Positions 11,848 through 22,109 of a stretch of DNA of 64,000 bases are shown here, one piece after another. The notes under the pieces are model-generated. The model saw only the letters and a program-made list of their open reading frames with translations, was not told where the DNA came from and did no database searches. The stretch comes from Ceratotherium simum simum (lineage: Eukaryota > Chordata > Mammalia > Perissodactyla > Rhinocerotidae), in assembly GCF_000283155.1 (NCBI RefSeq), contig NW_004454178.1:23470937-23534936 (forward strand). The letters are read 5' to 3'. Position numbers and translations under genes: made by a program. How positions within the stretch are numbered: the stretch's first letter is position 1; the number at the start of each line of letters is the position of its first letter.

Positions 11848-12058
11848 ATGCGATTACAGGGGGCTCCGTGGTTCGCAGGGGAGCCCTGGTTCCCACCTCC
11901 GGCTTCTCCCCAGACTTGCCGGAGTGCTTTGGGAAATACATATTCTCTCGAGCCCCACCCTAGACCTTCTGAATCAAAACTGGAATTTTTTGAAGCCTCT
12001 GTTTTTAAAAATCTCCACAGGTAATTCTGGTAATTGGCCAGATTTGGGAACTGCTAAT
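11848..12058. mobile_element. Possible hAT-Charlie remnant
   Basis: The stretch gagccccaccctagacct, then tctgaatcaaaactgg and ctccacaggtaattctgg, resembles MER5-type elements, but alignment is weak at the left end. Orientation is uncertain. Confidence 0.4.
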
Positions 12059-12969
12059 ACAGTCTGTCTTTAAAATCTTGTCCTACGAAAACCTTCTATT
12101 AAAACAATTTAGAACTTAATTGGTTCTAAACTAAAACAATCAGAGGAAAGTTATAAACAAGAAACCTAATACCTTTGGAGATCTGCACGTAGCGCTAACC
12201 AACTCACCCACTAGCTGCAAAGGATGATTGGCTGAGCTTTAGAGAAAGGCACTTAATTATGTTTTTGAGTCTAAAATTGGTGTGACCAGACAATGATTCA
12301 TTTTGATGTTGAGCAGCTGATTCAAATCATTAAGTATACAGTGGAATCATTTTTCATCGCAGTCCGCGTGCACCATGAAGTTGCTAAGGTTATTTTTCCC
12401 CTGCGTAGTCTTTTCAAGGTTAAGAGTAAAGTTACCTGGTTTAAGAGTCTGTGTTTCCACCAATGTTGCGTCTGGGAACTTTGATTTGTGTTGATCATAA
12501 AGTATAGCTTCACCGTGAAAATCATCCTCTGGCACCAGACAGTGGACTCCCAACTGGTGATCATTTTCACGTCCGTTGATGGGCTGACCCAGCGGGGCTC
12601 CCGTAGGGCCCATCTTGCTGGCCGGCCAGGAATGTTGCTTTTCCCAAAAGTGAATCTTTTGTCTTCACTTCTGCTCGAGCTGGAGATTGTGGTTGTGTCG
12701 CCGGTCTCTGTTTAGAATTGCTTTATGTGACTCATCTGAAGCATTAGTTTCCTTCACAGTGTTTTATCAAGACCCTAAGATTCGTGCCAGCCTTTTTTTC
12801 CTCTAGAATATTGTTTTGTACGATGCTTCCATTTTCCACATAGGCGGGACGACAGCTGCTCTTGGTGCTAAGGTCCTCCTGCGCAGGCGTGTAGGCCCCT
12901 TAGGTTAACTCGTGTTGGCTTCAGGGTCTGCAGTGTGCGGTGGTGTTCACCTGACTTGTTTATTCCTAG

Positions 12970-13128
12970 GGAATGTCTCTAGTGCGTCTGGGTCTCAGAT
13001 GGCAAGCGGCATCAGCCTGGTGTCCTTCAGCAGCCGGCCGGACGGCATGCAGCAACGCTCCTACTCTGTCTCCAGTGCCGACCAGTGGAGTGAGGCTACG
13101 GTCATTGCAAACTCGGCCATCAGCAGTG
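12970..13128 (+). CDS. AGAP1: AGAP1 exon (159 bp), PH-domain insertion segment
   Basis: This internal exon encodes a serine-rich stretch of AGAP1, an Arf GTPase-activating protein that carries a GTPase-like domain, a split PH domain, an ArfGAP zinc finger and ankyrin repeats. AGAP1 acts on endosomal membranes with Arf1 and the AP-3 adaptor. The frame reads GNVSSASGSQMASG near the start, RSYSVSSADQWSEA in the middle and ANSAISS at the end, which I recognise as AGAP1. Boundaries: AG at 12968-12969, and donor agtg/gtaaga with GT at 13129-13130. The first two bases complete a codon and one base is left at the end, so the exon is phase 1 on both sides. At 159 bp (53 codons) it equals the length difference between the long and short human isoforms as I remember them (857 and 804 residues), so it is probably a skippable cassette. 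The residues lie in the non-globular loop splitting the PH domain. No stop or frameshift is seen. Confidence 0.95.
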
Positions 13129-13339
13129 GTAAGAGAGGGCGCGGCCCCATGGACCCGCAGCCACCTCACGGTCCTCGGTTGTCAGCCAAGGACTGGATAT
13201 GATGTCCCCGAGCTCTCCGCGCTCCACTCTGCCCTTGGGGCAGCCATGTCAACGGTGCGCGTCTCGCCTTGCATCTGTGGAGCATTCTGTCCTTGATAGG
13301 CTATCTCACCCACGTCATGTCATTTGTTCCTCTTGGTGC

Positions 13340-13445
13340 AGGGAGTAGATGTTCATCCCTGCTTGCCAGATTTGGAAACAGGCGACAGACAGGGCAGCTG
13401 GCTTGCACAGGGTCACAGGACAGGGAGGCAGCGGAGCTGAGAAAT
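13340..13445 (-). mobile_element. MIR SINE remnant
   Basis: The words cagatttggaaacaggcgac, ttgcacagggtcacagg and gaggcagcggagctgag match the reverse strand of the MIR core (fewer gaps than most copies here, but old). Confidence 0.5.
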
Positions 13446-14390
13446 AACGGCAGATTCGTGCCCAGGATCACGCTTCCTTACACGATGTGGCCTACGCTTC
13501 CACCATTCGTGCTCATTTTATATTGTCAGGGTTTGGGATTTTTTTTAACGAAGGAAAACATATAATTCATTCTCCTTATTAGTTTTCCGAGATTCCTCGT
13601 ACAGCCTCTAAATTTTGCAGAATCTCCACCCCAGTTTTTTTTAAGTGTCTGCAGCTTCTTGGGAAACACATGTGCCCACTGGAAACTCTCTTGACGTGTG
13701 TGTGAAACTGTGAATTATGCAACATTGAGGCTACACTGGCTTGCTGCAACGTGCTTTGCCTGTGGCATTTTGTCTATGGCCTGTTCACCGGTATTTAAAG
13801 GAATTCCCACTGTTGTATGTCATCTATCAGACAGGGTTTTGGAGTAATTTTAGCATAATTTGTTCTAATTAAGAGATTCAGCATCAGGTCTTCCCTGTAG
13901 ACCCACCAGCTGCTGCGGCAGGCGGTTTGCTTGGGGTAAACCATCATCCTTATTTCTAGTTACTCCACGCTCCTCCGCGGACACTGCCCAGCAGAGGCCT
14001 TAAAGAAAGACATCTCCAAACCAAGTGAGGAAGGAAGTTGAGTCCGGAAAGGCAGTTCCAGAGTTCTGGGAAAGCTTGTGGCTCGGAGCGCTCAAATAGA
14101 GCATCGCCCAGGTGCCCAGCACGCCCCCAGCTCCAGGGCTCCTTCCTTATTCAAAAGAAGACGCTTCCGTAGATAGCAAACATCTGCCTTCAGCCTCTTC
14201 AGGGACTCTTCAAGGCTTTCTGCCTTTCATTTGAAATCATGCCAGTACCTTGAGAACCCCAGTGAAGGAGGTTCCACATCATATAAATTAACCACCTATA
14301 GCTTATTCCCTTGCAATGCGACATCCGTGCATTCCTAGCCATCACATGCCTAAGAAGGCATGGTGATGGGCCTTCTGGGCAGACCCATCT
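13446..14390. other. Intronic sequence, no recognised element
   Basis: No repeat, exon or RNA gene can be supported in this stretch. Confidence 0.4.
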
Positions 14391-14394
14391 GTGC

Positions 14395-14545
14395 TTCCGT
14401 CAGAGCCCCTTATCTGCCAACCAGGCAGCCTGTGGCAGGCAACCTGACCTCCGTGAGCCTCTGTGTTCTCATCTGATAAATGGATGTTCTTCCCTGCCTT
14501 GCGTAGTCGCTAAGTGTGTATTGCAACATTTGGTCCATGGCTTCC
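14395..14545 (+). mobile_element. MIR SINE remnant
   Basis: The order ctgacctccgtgagcctctg, ttctcatctgataaatgga, then gtcgctaagtgtgtattg follows the + strand of MIR, which normally reads tgagcctcagtttcctcat and then a downstream a/g-rich part. Diverged. Confidence 0.5.
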
Positions 14546-15083
14546 GTGACAGAGTATCTGCTATAGTTATCAGAGTTACTTTCTGTAGGAGGAACAAGCC
14601 GTTCATATATTTAATTATTGCATCATCAGATACTTTGAAATACGTTGATTTTTCAATTAGCGTTAGTATTGCTATCCAGTTGGGTTTACTGGGTTGCCGC
14701 CTGTCTGTGAAAGTGTGCTCCCATGGGTGAGGGTGGGAGGAGCTCCATGCTGGGCCTTCCCAAAGCCTGGTGGACACACCACCTCAGCCCCACCTTGTCG
14801 GTGCAGCGACCTTCGAAAGCCGTCCTCCTTAGAGTGAGTATGGTTGAGTCACCAGCACAGCCCGATGAGAGCAACAGTTTTTAGGTTCTGTTCTTTATGT
14901 ACCCTGGGAGTTATATTTGGGGAGAAGGAAGTTCCTGAACGAGACCATCACCTCACTCTTTACCTCTCCTATGCTCAGAATATTTTTACAGAAAAGGCAT
15001 TGGAAGCCGCATATTAATCTAAAATCCATTTTATACAAATATTCTTTCTGCACAGTGATCTCTTTCATAAAAACTCACTAGCT

Positions 15084-15301
15084 GGGCCGGCTCCGTGGCT
15101 TAGCGGTTAAGTGCGCGCGCTCTGATGCTGGCGGCCCGGGTTCGGATCCTGGGCAAGCCCCAAGGCGCCACTTCTCCGTCCAACGTGAGGCCGAGTCCCA
15201 CGTGCAGCAACTAGAAGGATGTGAACCTATGACATACAACTATCTACTGGGGCTTTGGGGGGAAAAATGAATAAATAAAATCTTTAAAAAAAAAAAAAAA
15301 A
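15084..15301 (+). mobile_element. ERE SINE, young subtype A
   Basis: Full-length ERE with gggccggctc start, tggcttagcggttaag A-box region, ggttcggatcc B-box and a poly(A) tail. It is flanked by aaaaactcactagct at 15069-15083 and 15302-15316. It carries the gtccaacgtgaggccgag variant of the subtype A marker. Confidence 0.95.
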
Positions 15302-15316
15302 AAAAACTCACTAGCT

Positions 15317-16165
15317 AACTTTCCCTCTACCTAACAGCTCTTTGCATCTGATTTTGCATGTAAGGGACAGGCGTTTCTATGCCACCAAATCCTGAGACTG
15401 TTATTCCCAGACCCTGGTTTGCATTGGTCTCTACGTGCAGATTTATGAGGTACCCATAAGAGACTGAGGTCTCCTATGTATGAATGCTGTTTTTAAATTC
15501 GCAAAGAGATTTCTCATACACTAACACCCTTGGCTGTCCATTCTTCATTCACATAGTGTGTTTGTTAAAGATGAGTTAGGTTCCCTAGCATCACAGTGCT
15601 TGAACTCTGAACACAGGAGATCAGAAACACCAGTCTGTGTCCCGGTATCAGCCTGCTGGGGGATGTGGATGGAGAACTTTAGAGGAAGCCCGGGCTGAAA
15701 TTGTGCAGGTAGTTTAAGGATTGGTAGAGTTCATCAAGGAAAACTTCCCAAAGAGAATCAAACTTGAGCTGTGCTTAAAGAACCAGATGGGGTTTTTTGT
15801 GTGCAAAACCGCAGGAGGAAGTTTTTATAAGCATTGAGGCAATTTGGACAGAGACTCGCAGAGAAGGAAAAGGGAAAATGGAACAGCTAAGGAGCTACAG
15901 CGAAACGGAAGGTGTGAGTCGGAGTGCAGCAAAATGAGGAGAGACAAGAGAAGAGAGATGAGTATGAAGAGGTCAAAATTGCAAAGTTAATTAGCATCTT
16001 GTTCTAAGACTTACAGGTGCCTTTTTAAATAGCAAAGATCTAGAAAGACAATAGAATGTTGTACAGAAGTATGATTCCTATGGTTTCACAGGGATCATCC
16101 TTCATGCCTGTATTTTCTAAGGATTGATGATATGTCACACCCAGGATACCGTTGAAAAGGGAAAT
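15317..16165. other. Intronic sequence, no recognised element
   Basis: No gene or repeat family is recognised. The purine-rich segment near 15860-15970 is ordinary low-complexity sequence. Confidence 0.4.
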
Positions 16166-16167
16166 GA

Positions 16168-16287
16168 GTCATAATAATAATAAGAGCTAATATTTATTGA
16201 AAGCTTCCTGTGGATTATCTCATTGGATCCTCAGGGAGTAGACGCTGTTGTTAGCTCCCTGGTGGAGGGACTAAAGATCCCTTGTCC
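16168..16287 (-). mobile_element. MIR-like remnant interrupted by an ERE
   Basis: An (AAT)n run, gctaatatttattgaaagct, gattatctcattggatcctc and ctaaagatcccttgtccaaa resemble old MIR/MIR3 reverse-strand sequence. It continues after the ERE at 16571 with the duplicated target and gctgggatgcaaactcaggt. Confidence 0.5.
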
Positions 16288-16303
16288 AAAGTCACATCCT
16301 GGT

Positions 16304-16570
16304 GAGCCAGCCCTGATGGTCTAGTGGTTAAAGTTCAGCACACTCCACTTCAGTGGCCCACACTTGGTTCCTGGGCACGGAACCACACCACTTGTCTGTC
16401 AGTAGCCGTGCTGTGGCGGTGGCTCACATAGAAGAACTAGGAGCACTTATAACTAGAATATACAACTATGTGCTGGGGCTTTGGGGAGGGAAAAAAAAAA
16501 GAGGAAGATTGGCAACAGATGTTAGCTCAGGGCAACTCCTTCCCAGCAGAAGAAAAAAAAACAAGAAAAC
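16304..16570 (+). mobile_element. ERE SINE, older subfamily
   Basis: Diverged ERE: gagccagccctgatggtcta start, agtggttaaagttcagca, a weakened B-box, then atatacaactatgtgctggg, an A-rich linker and a tail unit gaggaagattggcaacagat. Flanked by aaagtcacatcctggt at 16288-16303 and 16571-16586. Its atatacaactatgt body is closer to the horse-type consensus I remember than are the young copies in this window. Confidence 0.88.
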
Positions 16571-16639
16571 AAAGTCACATCCTGGTAAAGGCTGGGATGC
16601 AAACTCAGGTGGCCTGATTCCAGGCCTTGGCTTCACATT

Positions 16640-16827
16640 GGTGCTTCTCAAGATGTGATTCCCAGATCAGCAGCAGCAGCATTTCCTGAGAACTGGTTAG
16701 AAGTGCGGATTCTTAGGTCCCATCCCAGACCTAGTGAATCTAAAACTCAGGGGTGGGGCCCAGCAATCTGTGTGTTAACGAGCTCTCCATGCAGGTATGC
16801 TGCATGCTGAAATTTGAGAACCACTGC
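16640..16827 (+). mobile_element. MER5A hAT-Charlie element
   Basis: Near-complete MER5A: ggtgcttctcaagatgtga at the left, gggtggggcccagcaatctg in the middle and tttgagaaccactgc at the right. The terminal inverted repeats are recognisable (tgcttctcaa and ttgagaaccac). Confidence 0.75.
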
Positions 16828-16831
16828 TCTA

Positions 16832-17003
16832 AATCCTTGCTTCTCAAAGTGTGGTCCACGGACCAAGTGGCATCTGACAGCTCTGGGGAGTCAGCTAGAA
16901 ATGCAGAGTCCCAGGCTCCACCAAGACTCGCTGGATGGGAGCAGCATGTTACCAAGATCCCTGGGTGATTGGCGTGCACCTGGGAGTTGAGAAGCCCTGC
17001 CTA
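16832..17003 (+). mobile_element. Second MER5A-like element, in tandem
   Basis: Another hAT-type unit in the same orientation begins at once: ttgcttctcaaagtgtggtc at the left, aaatgcagagtcccaggctc in the middle and gggagttgagaagccctgcc at the right. It is more diverged in the middle than its neighbour. Confidence 0.65.
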
Positions 17004-19330
17004 CAGTGAGGGCAACATCCTGGCTTCCTTCTGCGTAGCACCATCGCTGCCTTTCATGATTTATCAAGTGGCCAGACCCAAAGCAATTTTTAATGAACGT
17101 CAGAGCACAGGATCTGATGGGCGACTTAAGAAAACGCGTTATGAATGGATTTCAAGACGTCAACTTGGGCATGAGCATTCCCTGCTGTGCTTGGAAAACA
17201 AAGAAGAAACAAACACGATTAAGAGTCGTCTGTCATGCTTTTCCTCTTTAAACTGCAGTTGGTTCAAACCCCACCCTCTTTTTTTTTTTAATGATCATTT
17301 TATCTTTTTCCCCCCGAGAGTCTCTGGTTTGGATGTCAGAGTCATAAAAAGCTTACACTGTGCAAGCAGCAGGGACAGGAAGCTAAGCAGCCTTTGAATC
17401 CAAATGCTCGTGCGTTGGTGAATATGCCTTCCTATTCTCACGCACTGTTATTGTAAAACATTATAATAATAACAACATTGGGATTCAAATCTCTCTCTGC
17501 CCCCTTGTCCACACTAAATTAAGACTTTGGCTCCGGAGAACTTTTCAAAGTCTTCCCCTCTAGACGTGCAGGTACCCTGGGGCGTTCTGTCTTTTAAGCA
17601 GCTGTGAGCAACTCCTAATTAGATAGATTACTTTGTGGCGTGCAAAACCACAAAACAGGAGGTTCTGGTTAAATTAAGGAGGGAAGACAAGAAGAATCCA
17701 TTCTGTGAAATGGAATGCCCTACTGCTTTATGACTATTACTGTTGTAAGGTTTTACATTTAAGTACCTGAGGTTTAAAATTAAATGTCTAATATAATTTG
17801 GCGTTGCTAACATGAGACCCGCATCTGCCCTTAGAGAAAATCCAGACAGCTCCGTTCAAGGCTTCAAATTGCCGTCTGCTGGCTTGCCAGCAGCACGGAG
17901 GATTGGGTCCCTCTTCGACGAAGCACCACATGCTGCTCGGTGTAATTTTTTAAATGCAGAAACATATTCATCTTGAGCTTCTGCATTGAAAAAGGCTGTT
18001 CCCAGAGTACATGAAAAATTAATTTCTTTACATTTTTTTCTCACTCTCCTAAGTGTTTGACAGAAGTAATTTTTGCAGCAAGAGAGAATAAAAACTGGTG
18101 GCTGTAAATTCCTGTCCTGGAACCTCTTGTGTAGATTCTTTATGGACCCAGAATTGATCTACATGTCAGACCCTGTTGTGGTTTCAACTGTTTATCACCG
18201 TAATGGCAGTAGTGAGCCTGTGAACACCAACTTATAATCCCGGGTGAAAGAAATTGGTGTTTGCAGTCAATGAAGGGGCAGCTTAGCTTTATTGATAGAG
18301 TCAGAACAATTATCTCTGCAGCAACTATTGGCTGAGAGTTTTCTTGAATCTTATTGGGAGCCTCTAGTTTTTTTTTTTTTCTTCTTGATTAATCATTTTC
18401 TCTATAGGTAATTTTCTCTAAAAGTGTTAGCCAGGAGTTAGCATTACTGTGGGTAGCAGGGGACCCCGGGGGGTCATTTGTAGCATGCTTGGTTGTCATA
18501 TCTTGCTGCGAGGCAAAATGCGTTTTTAGATGCATGACACCTGTACCGAGGGCCCAAGCCGATGCTGTGGACCCCGTGCATTTGTCTGCGTGCCTTCCTG
18601 GGTGTCTCAGCAAGCCCGCCACACCGTCTCCTGCAAGTGCCAGCCTTGGGCTAAAGGCCTCAACTGTTGCTGTTGCCGTAGCAGCCGTGTGCCCCCCGCC
18701 TCTTGACTGTCAGGTTGTTCTGATGGCTCCACCCCGTCCCCGATTGCTTCATTCCAACAGTTAATCTTCTGCCGCCTGGCTGGCCATCACCGTCAATATT
18801 GCATTGCTTCAAATGACTCTTGAGCATTTCTCTTCACCCTCACTTCAACGTGCCTCCAGCAGGCCACCGTACAGCCTTGTCAGCATCAAGCATAAAAACC
18901 ATATCCATCTTTCGCTCTTCTGCATGGAAGGTGTATGTGTGTGCATGCACGCACACATTTCCTTCTAACCATTTAATCATGCATCTTCCTACCAGAATCT
19001 ATGGTTTATTAGACAACCAATCCAGAATCTGAAACATTTGAGTTTTTGCTAACTTTTAAATATTTTTTCCCTTTATGAACCTTTTTTGCGTGGCTATCTT
19101 AATGGTAGAGGTTAGAAACACAAGTTTCAGCTTCAGTAGTCTGTCCTGCACCTCCTTTTGTTTCTCCTCCCATCAAGCCGGTCCCAGGAGGGTCAGGCAG
19201 CCCTGCATTTGAGATTACAGAGGGCATGCCCTAACCATGGTTCTGAGGATATTTACTGTCAGTCTGTCAATGTTAATTTTTAGTTTGAGCACTTTTTTCT
19301 CTCCCTGGATATTATGCTGGCAATTTCCGT
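17004..19330. other. Intronic sequence, no recognised element
   Basis: No exon, RNA gene or repeat family could be supported. Two homopolymer T tracts (near 17281 and 18370) are the only low-complexity features noted. Confidence 0.4.
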
Positions 19331-19336
19331 ATGTGA

Positions 19337-19351
19337 CCAGCAGGTGGTGGT
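19337..19351 (+). promoter_or_regulatory. CTCF-like motif
   Basis: The sequence ccagcaggtggtggt matches 14 of the 15 positions of the CTCF core pattern ccasyagrkggcrsy; only the c at position 12 is a t. This is the best CTCF match noticed in the window. Confidence 0.35.
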
Positions 19352-19454
19352 AGTTTGACCCTGTCTCTCTCCCCAGGAGGATAGTCTGTAGGAGAATTTT
19401 AATAAGTAGGGAAAGGAGAAACCAGGACTGCCTTTGTTGCCAGCTGCCTCTCTG

Positions 19455-19605
19455 TGTCAGGAGCTTGACATCCAGTGCTCATTTCCTGAGAATCGTTATC
19501 CCTGCTTGAAAACTGAGGTTCAAAAAGGCTAAGACGCTTCAGACCACACTCTTAATAATTAGCCAGAACTCAAACCCTGGTTTTTCTGATTCCAAAGCTT
19601 CTAGT
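19455..19605 (-). mobile_element. MIR SINE remnant
   Basis: The words ttgaaaactgaggttcaaaa, gaccacactcttaataatta and gccagaactcaaaccctgg follow the reverse strand of MIR. Confidence 0.55.
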
Positions 19606-20284
19606 CTTTCCTCTCTGCTTTTTTTTTTAAAAGGAGAAATGAATACTTATTTTTAAAACATGGTATCATAAAAATTTTTGATCTTTTTATATAAAAGCTT
19701 TTGTTTAAGGAACTATAACACAGGTATAGTTTTTCCCTTCTCTCACTTATCCTAAACTTTTCCTTTATCATCAGTTCCTCCCAAATCTTGGCAGGCATTC
19801 AAACCCGTTCCCCAGGGTTTGTCAGCACCCTTCAGCTGAGCTCCATGTGAAAGAGCAGTGGGCTCTCATCTCTCAAAGCTGGGCACTCTCCATCTCTGCC
19901 ACGCGGTCTGTTCCCCTCACCAGGCTAGTCGGCCTAATTAAAGGGCTGACCCCAGTTCCCTTCTGTGCTCAGAGCCTGCTTTCCTTTCTCTGCATGTGGC
20001 CAGGGAGAAAGCAGAAACTTCCCAGGGTAACTGGCCGCAGGGGGTAGAAGGTGTATGTTTTTTCCTCCCTGATCGGAACGTTCTTACTTTGTACTTTTTC
20101 TCCTTAGTTCCTTCCTGTCAGCTATTTCTAGCAGCAGGTGCTGACCAGAGAAAACGCTGCCCCCAATATCAGAAAGGGGAGCAGTGGATTTCATGCCTGA
20201 AGGCCAGTAATTCTCATTTTGCCTGGCAAAAGTCTAAAAATCGTTTTAAGCAGGTGGTAGAGAAGGATACTGTTGTCTCTTGCT

Positions 20285-20340
20285 GTCGTACCTGGATCAG
20301 GTCTCTTAGCCTCTCTGACCCTCGATATCTTCATCTAGAC
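20285..20340 (+). mobile_element. MIR fragment hosting a MER3 insertion
   Basis: The sequence ggtctcttagcctctctgac and tatcttcatctagac matches the MIR core and stops exactly at the MER3 junction. Confidence 0.4.
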
Positions 20341-20562
20341 CAGTGGTTCTCAACCAGGGGTGATTTTTGTCCGCCCAGGGGACATTTGGCAATATCTGGA
20401 GACATTTTGGGTTGTCACAACTGAGAGGGGTGGTGTGCTACTGGAATCTAGTGGGTAGAAGCCAGAGATGCTGCTAAATACTCTACAGTGCATAAGACAG
20501 CCCCCCACAACAAAAAATGATCCTGCCCAAACTGTCAGTGGTGCCGACGTCGAGAACCTCTG
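20341..20562 (+). mobile_element. MER3-type hAT-Charlie nonautonomous element
   Basis: Full-length element beginning cagtggttctcaaccagggg and ending cgagaacctctg. The interior words gacatttggcaatatctgg, ggttgtcacaactgagagg and agatgctgctaaatac are characteristic. It is flanked by a perfect 8-bp duplication atctagac at 20333-20340 and 20563-20570, the length expected for hAT transposition. No transposase remains. The family name is from memory. Confidence 0.85.
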
Positions 20563-20570
20563 ATCTAGAC

Positions 20571-21470
20571 AATGAAGACTTGTGGTCCCTTCCAGCCACT
20601 GTTGCTCTATTCCACTATCAACTAAATAAGAATCCTTCCCAAAGAAAAGGAAGCCTGTTTCTTTTCTTGAGAGGGTTCCTCCGGCCATCAAGGCGGTGCC
20701 TTGTCCACAGCGAGACTTGCACCTCAGCTTCACAGACCATCCCCCACGGCAGAAGACACGGGACGTGGCCAGCTCGGTGGCAATCCCACTACTTCCAATC
20801 ATGGTGTTATGTAACGTCCATCAAACACTCACTGCTTGCCAGGCGCAAGGACCCCGCAAGATGAGGACTAGTGTGATCCCCATTTGAGATGAGGAGACCA
20901 GGAGAGGGCAGTTACGCTTACTGGGCCGGCCGGCGGCCAGGGCTGGCTTCCATCTCAGGCTTCCGTCTCTTAACCACTGCACTCGGCTGTCCCCAAGATG
21001 CTGCAGGAGAGAGGGAAGCCCCACAGCAGGCAGACGGCCTTGGCTTCGGGTGAGTCTGTCTGTTGCCTGTGTGAGGGCATCTGGATGACACACATGGAGA
21101 CTCTTGGCACCCTGCAGATTTAGAGGCCACAAAATGGGTTAAGCCAACAAAGTGAAACTAAGAGAGAAATATCCTGAATTCACGTTCAGCACACCAATTG
21201 TGCAAATGTAGAATGGGGTACCCAGCCTTGGTGGAGCAGACCTGGGCATGTACCTTGTCTGCCGAAATACTGTCCAGACTTACTCTGCCCTGAGAGAATG
21301 AGAGGCCTCGGGCCGCCTCACGTGCGCAGTTCTGCCCAAATCTCACCTGGCCTGCTGGGCTCGTGGGCAGATTAGGAAGCGTCCAAAGCAGTGGGTGGAG
21401 ATGTAGAGAAGGGTCTGAACCCACATCAGATAGAGAGGGATAGAGGAATTGAGAGGGAGGGGGGCCTTTA
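20571..21470. other. Intronic sequence, weak MIR-like piece only
   Basis: A possible MIR fragment (gatccccatttgagatgagg) lies at about 20875-20915. Otherwise nothing is recognised; overlapping frames on both strands show no domain. Confidence 0.4.
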
Positions 21471-21474
21471 GGGC

Positions 21475-21875
21475 AGGGGTCTCAAACCTGGCTGCACTTC
21501 TTACTCTTCGGGGTGTTTTTTAAAAAGACCAGCTCCTGGGGCCGAAGGCTAGGCATGCCTGCGGTGGAGCCTGAGCACTGGAATGTTCCCCAGGGGTTTC
21601 TTTTTTTTTTTTTTTTTAAAGATTTTATTTATTTATTTTTTCCCCCCAAAGCCCCAGTAGATAGTTGTATGTCATAGCCGCACATCCTTCTAGTTGCTGT
21701 ATGTGGGACTCGGCCTCAGGATGGACGGAGAAGTGGTGCCTCGGTGCGCGCCCGGGATCCAAACCCGGGCCGCCAGCATCAGAGCGCGCGCACTTAACTG
21801 CTAAGTCACGGGGCCGGCCCCTCCCCAGGGGTTTCTCATGTGCAGCCAGGGTTGAGATCCATTCTTCTAGGGGAA
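21475..21875 (+). mobile_element. MER5-like remnant split by an ERE
   Basis: The left piece (caggggtctcaaacctggct through to gaatgttccccagggg) and the right piece (after 21837, gtgcagccagggttgagatc) look like one old hAT-type element. The ERE at 21602-21821 landed inside it. Confidence 0.5.
21602..21821 (-). mobile_element. ERE SINE, young subtype A
   Basis: Full-length ERE in reverse orientation. Poly(T) starts at 21602, and the element ends with the complement of the gggccggccc head at 21821. Flanked by tccccaggggtttct at 21587-21601 and 21822-21836. The subtype A marker appears as its complement (ctcggcctcaggatggac). Frames spanning it on both strands are translated SINE. Confidence 0.95.
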
Positions 21876-22109
21876 TGTGAATCACATGTGCAAACAGGGG
21901 TGATGAGTAAGAAATATGAACCTTATTCTGCGTACAACCAGTGACTTGAACTAGGAGCAATGGGTAGAGGTTGGCAGGAAGGACAATTTTGCCACAAAGT
22001 AGGATAAAGTAATGTGATACAGCATGATGTTTCAAAATGACTATTTCAACCTTTTGCCTCTTGCATCTTTTACTTTCTCTCTCACCTGAGATGACCGTCC
22101 TTGTGCTTT

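Larger units (their letters stand above)
1..12969 (+). other. AGAP1: AGAP1 intron upstream of the 159-bp exon (partial)
   Basis: This is intronic sequence of the + strand gene, entered from outside the window. It ends with a convincing 3' splice site: a ctgac branch-point-like motif at 12951-12955, a short pyrimidine-rich run and AG at 12968-12969. The branch A lies about 15 nt from the AG, which is on the short side. No other exon of the gene was recognised here. The stretch carries L1, ERE and MER5-like relics and single-copy sequence, listed separately. Confidence 0.85.
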
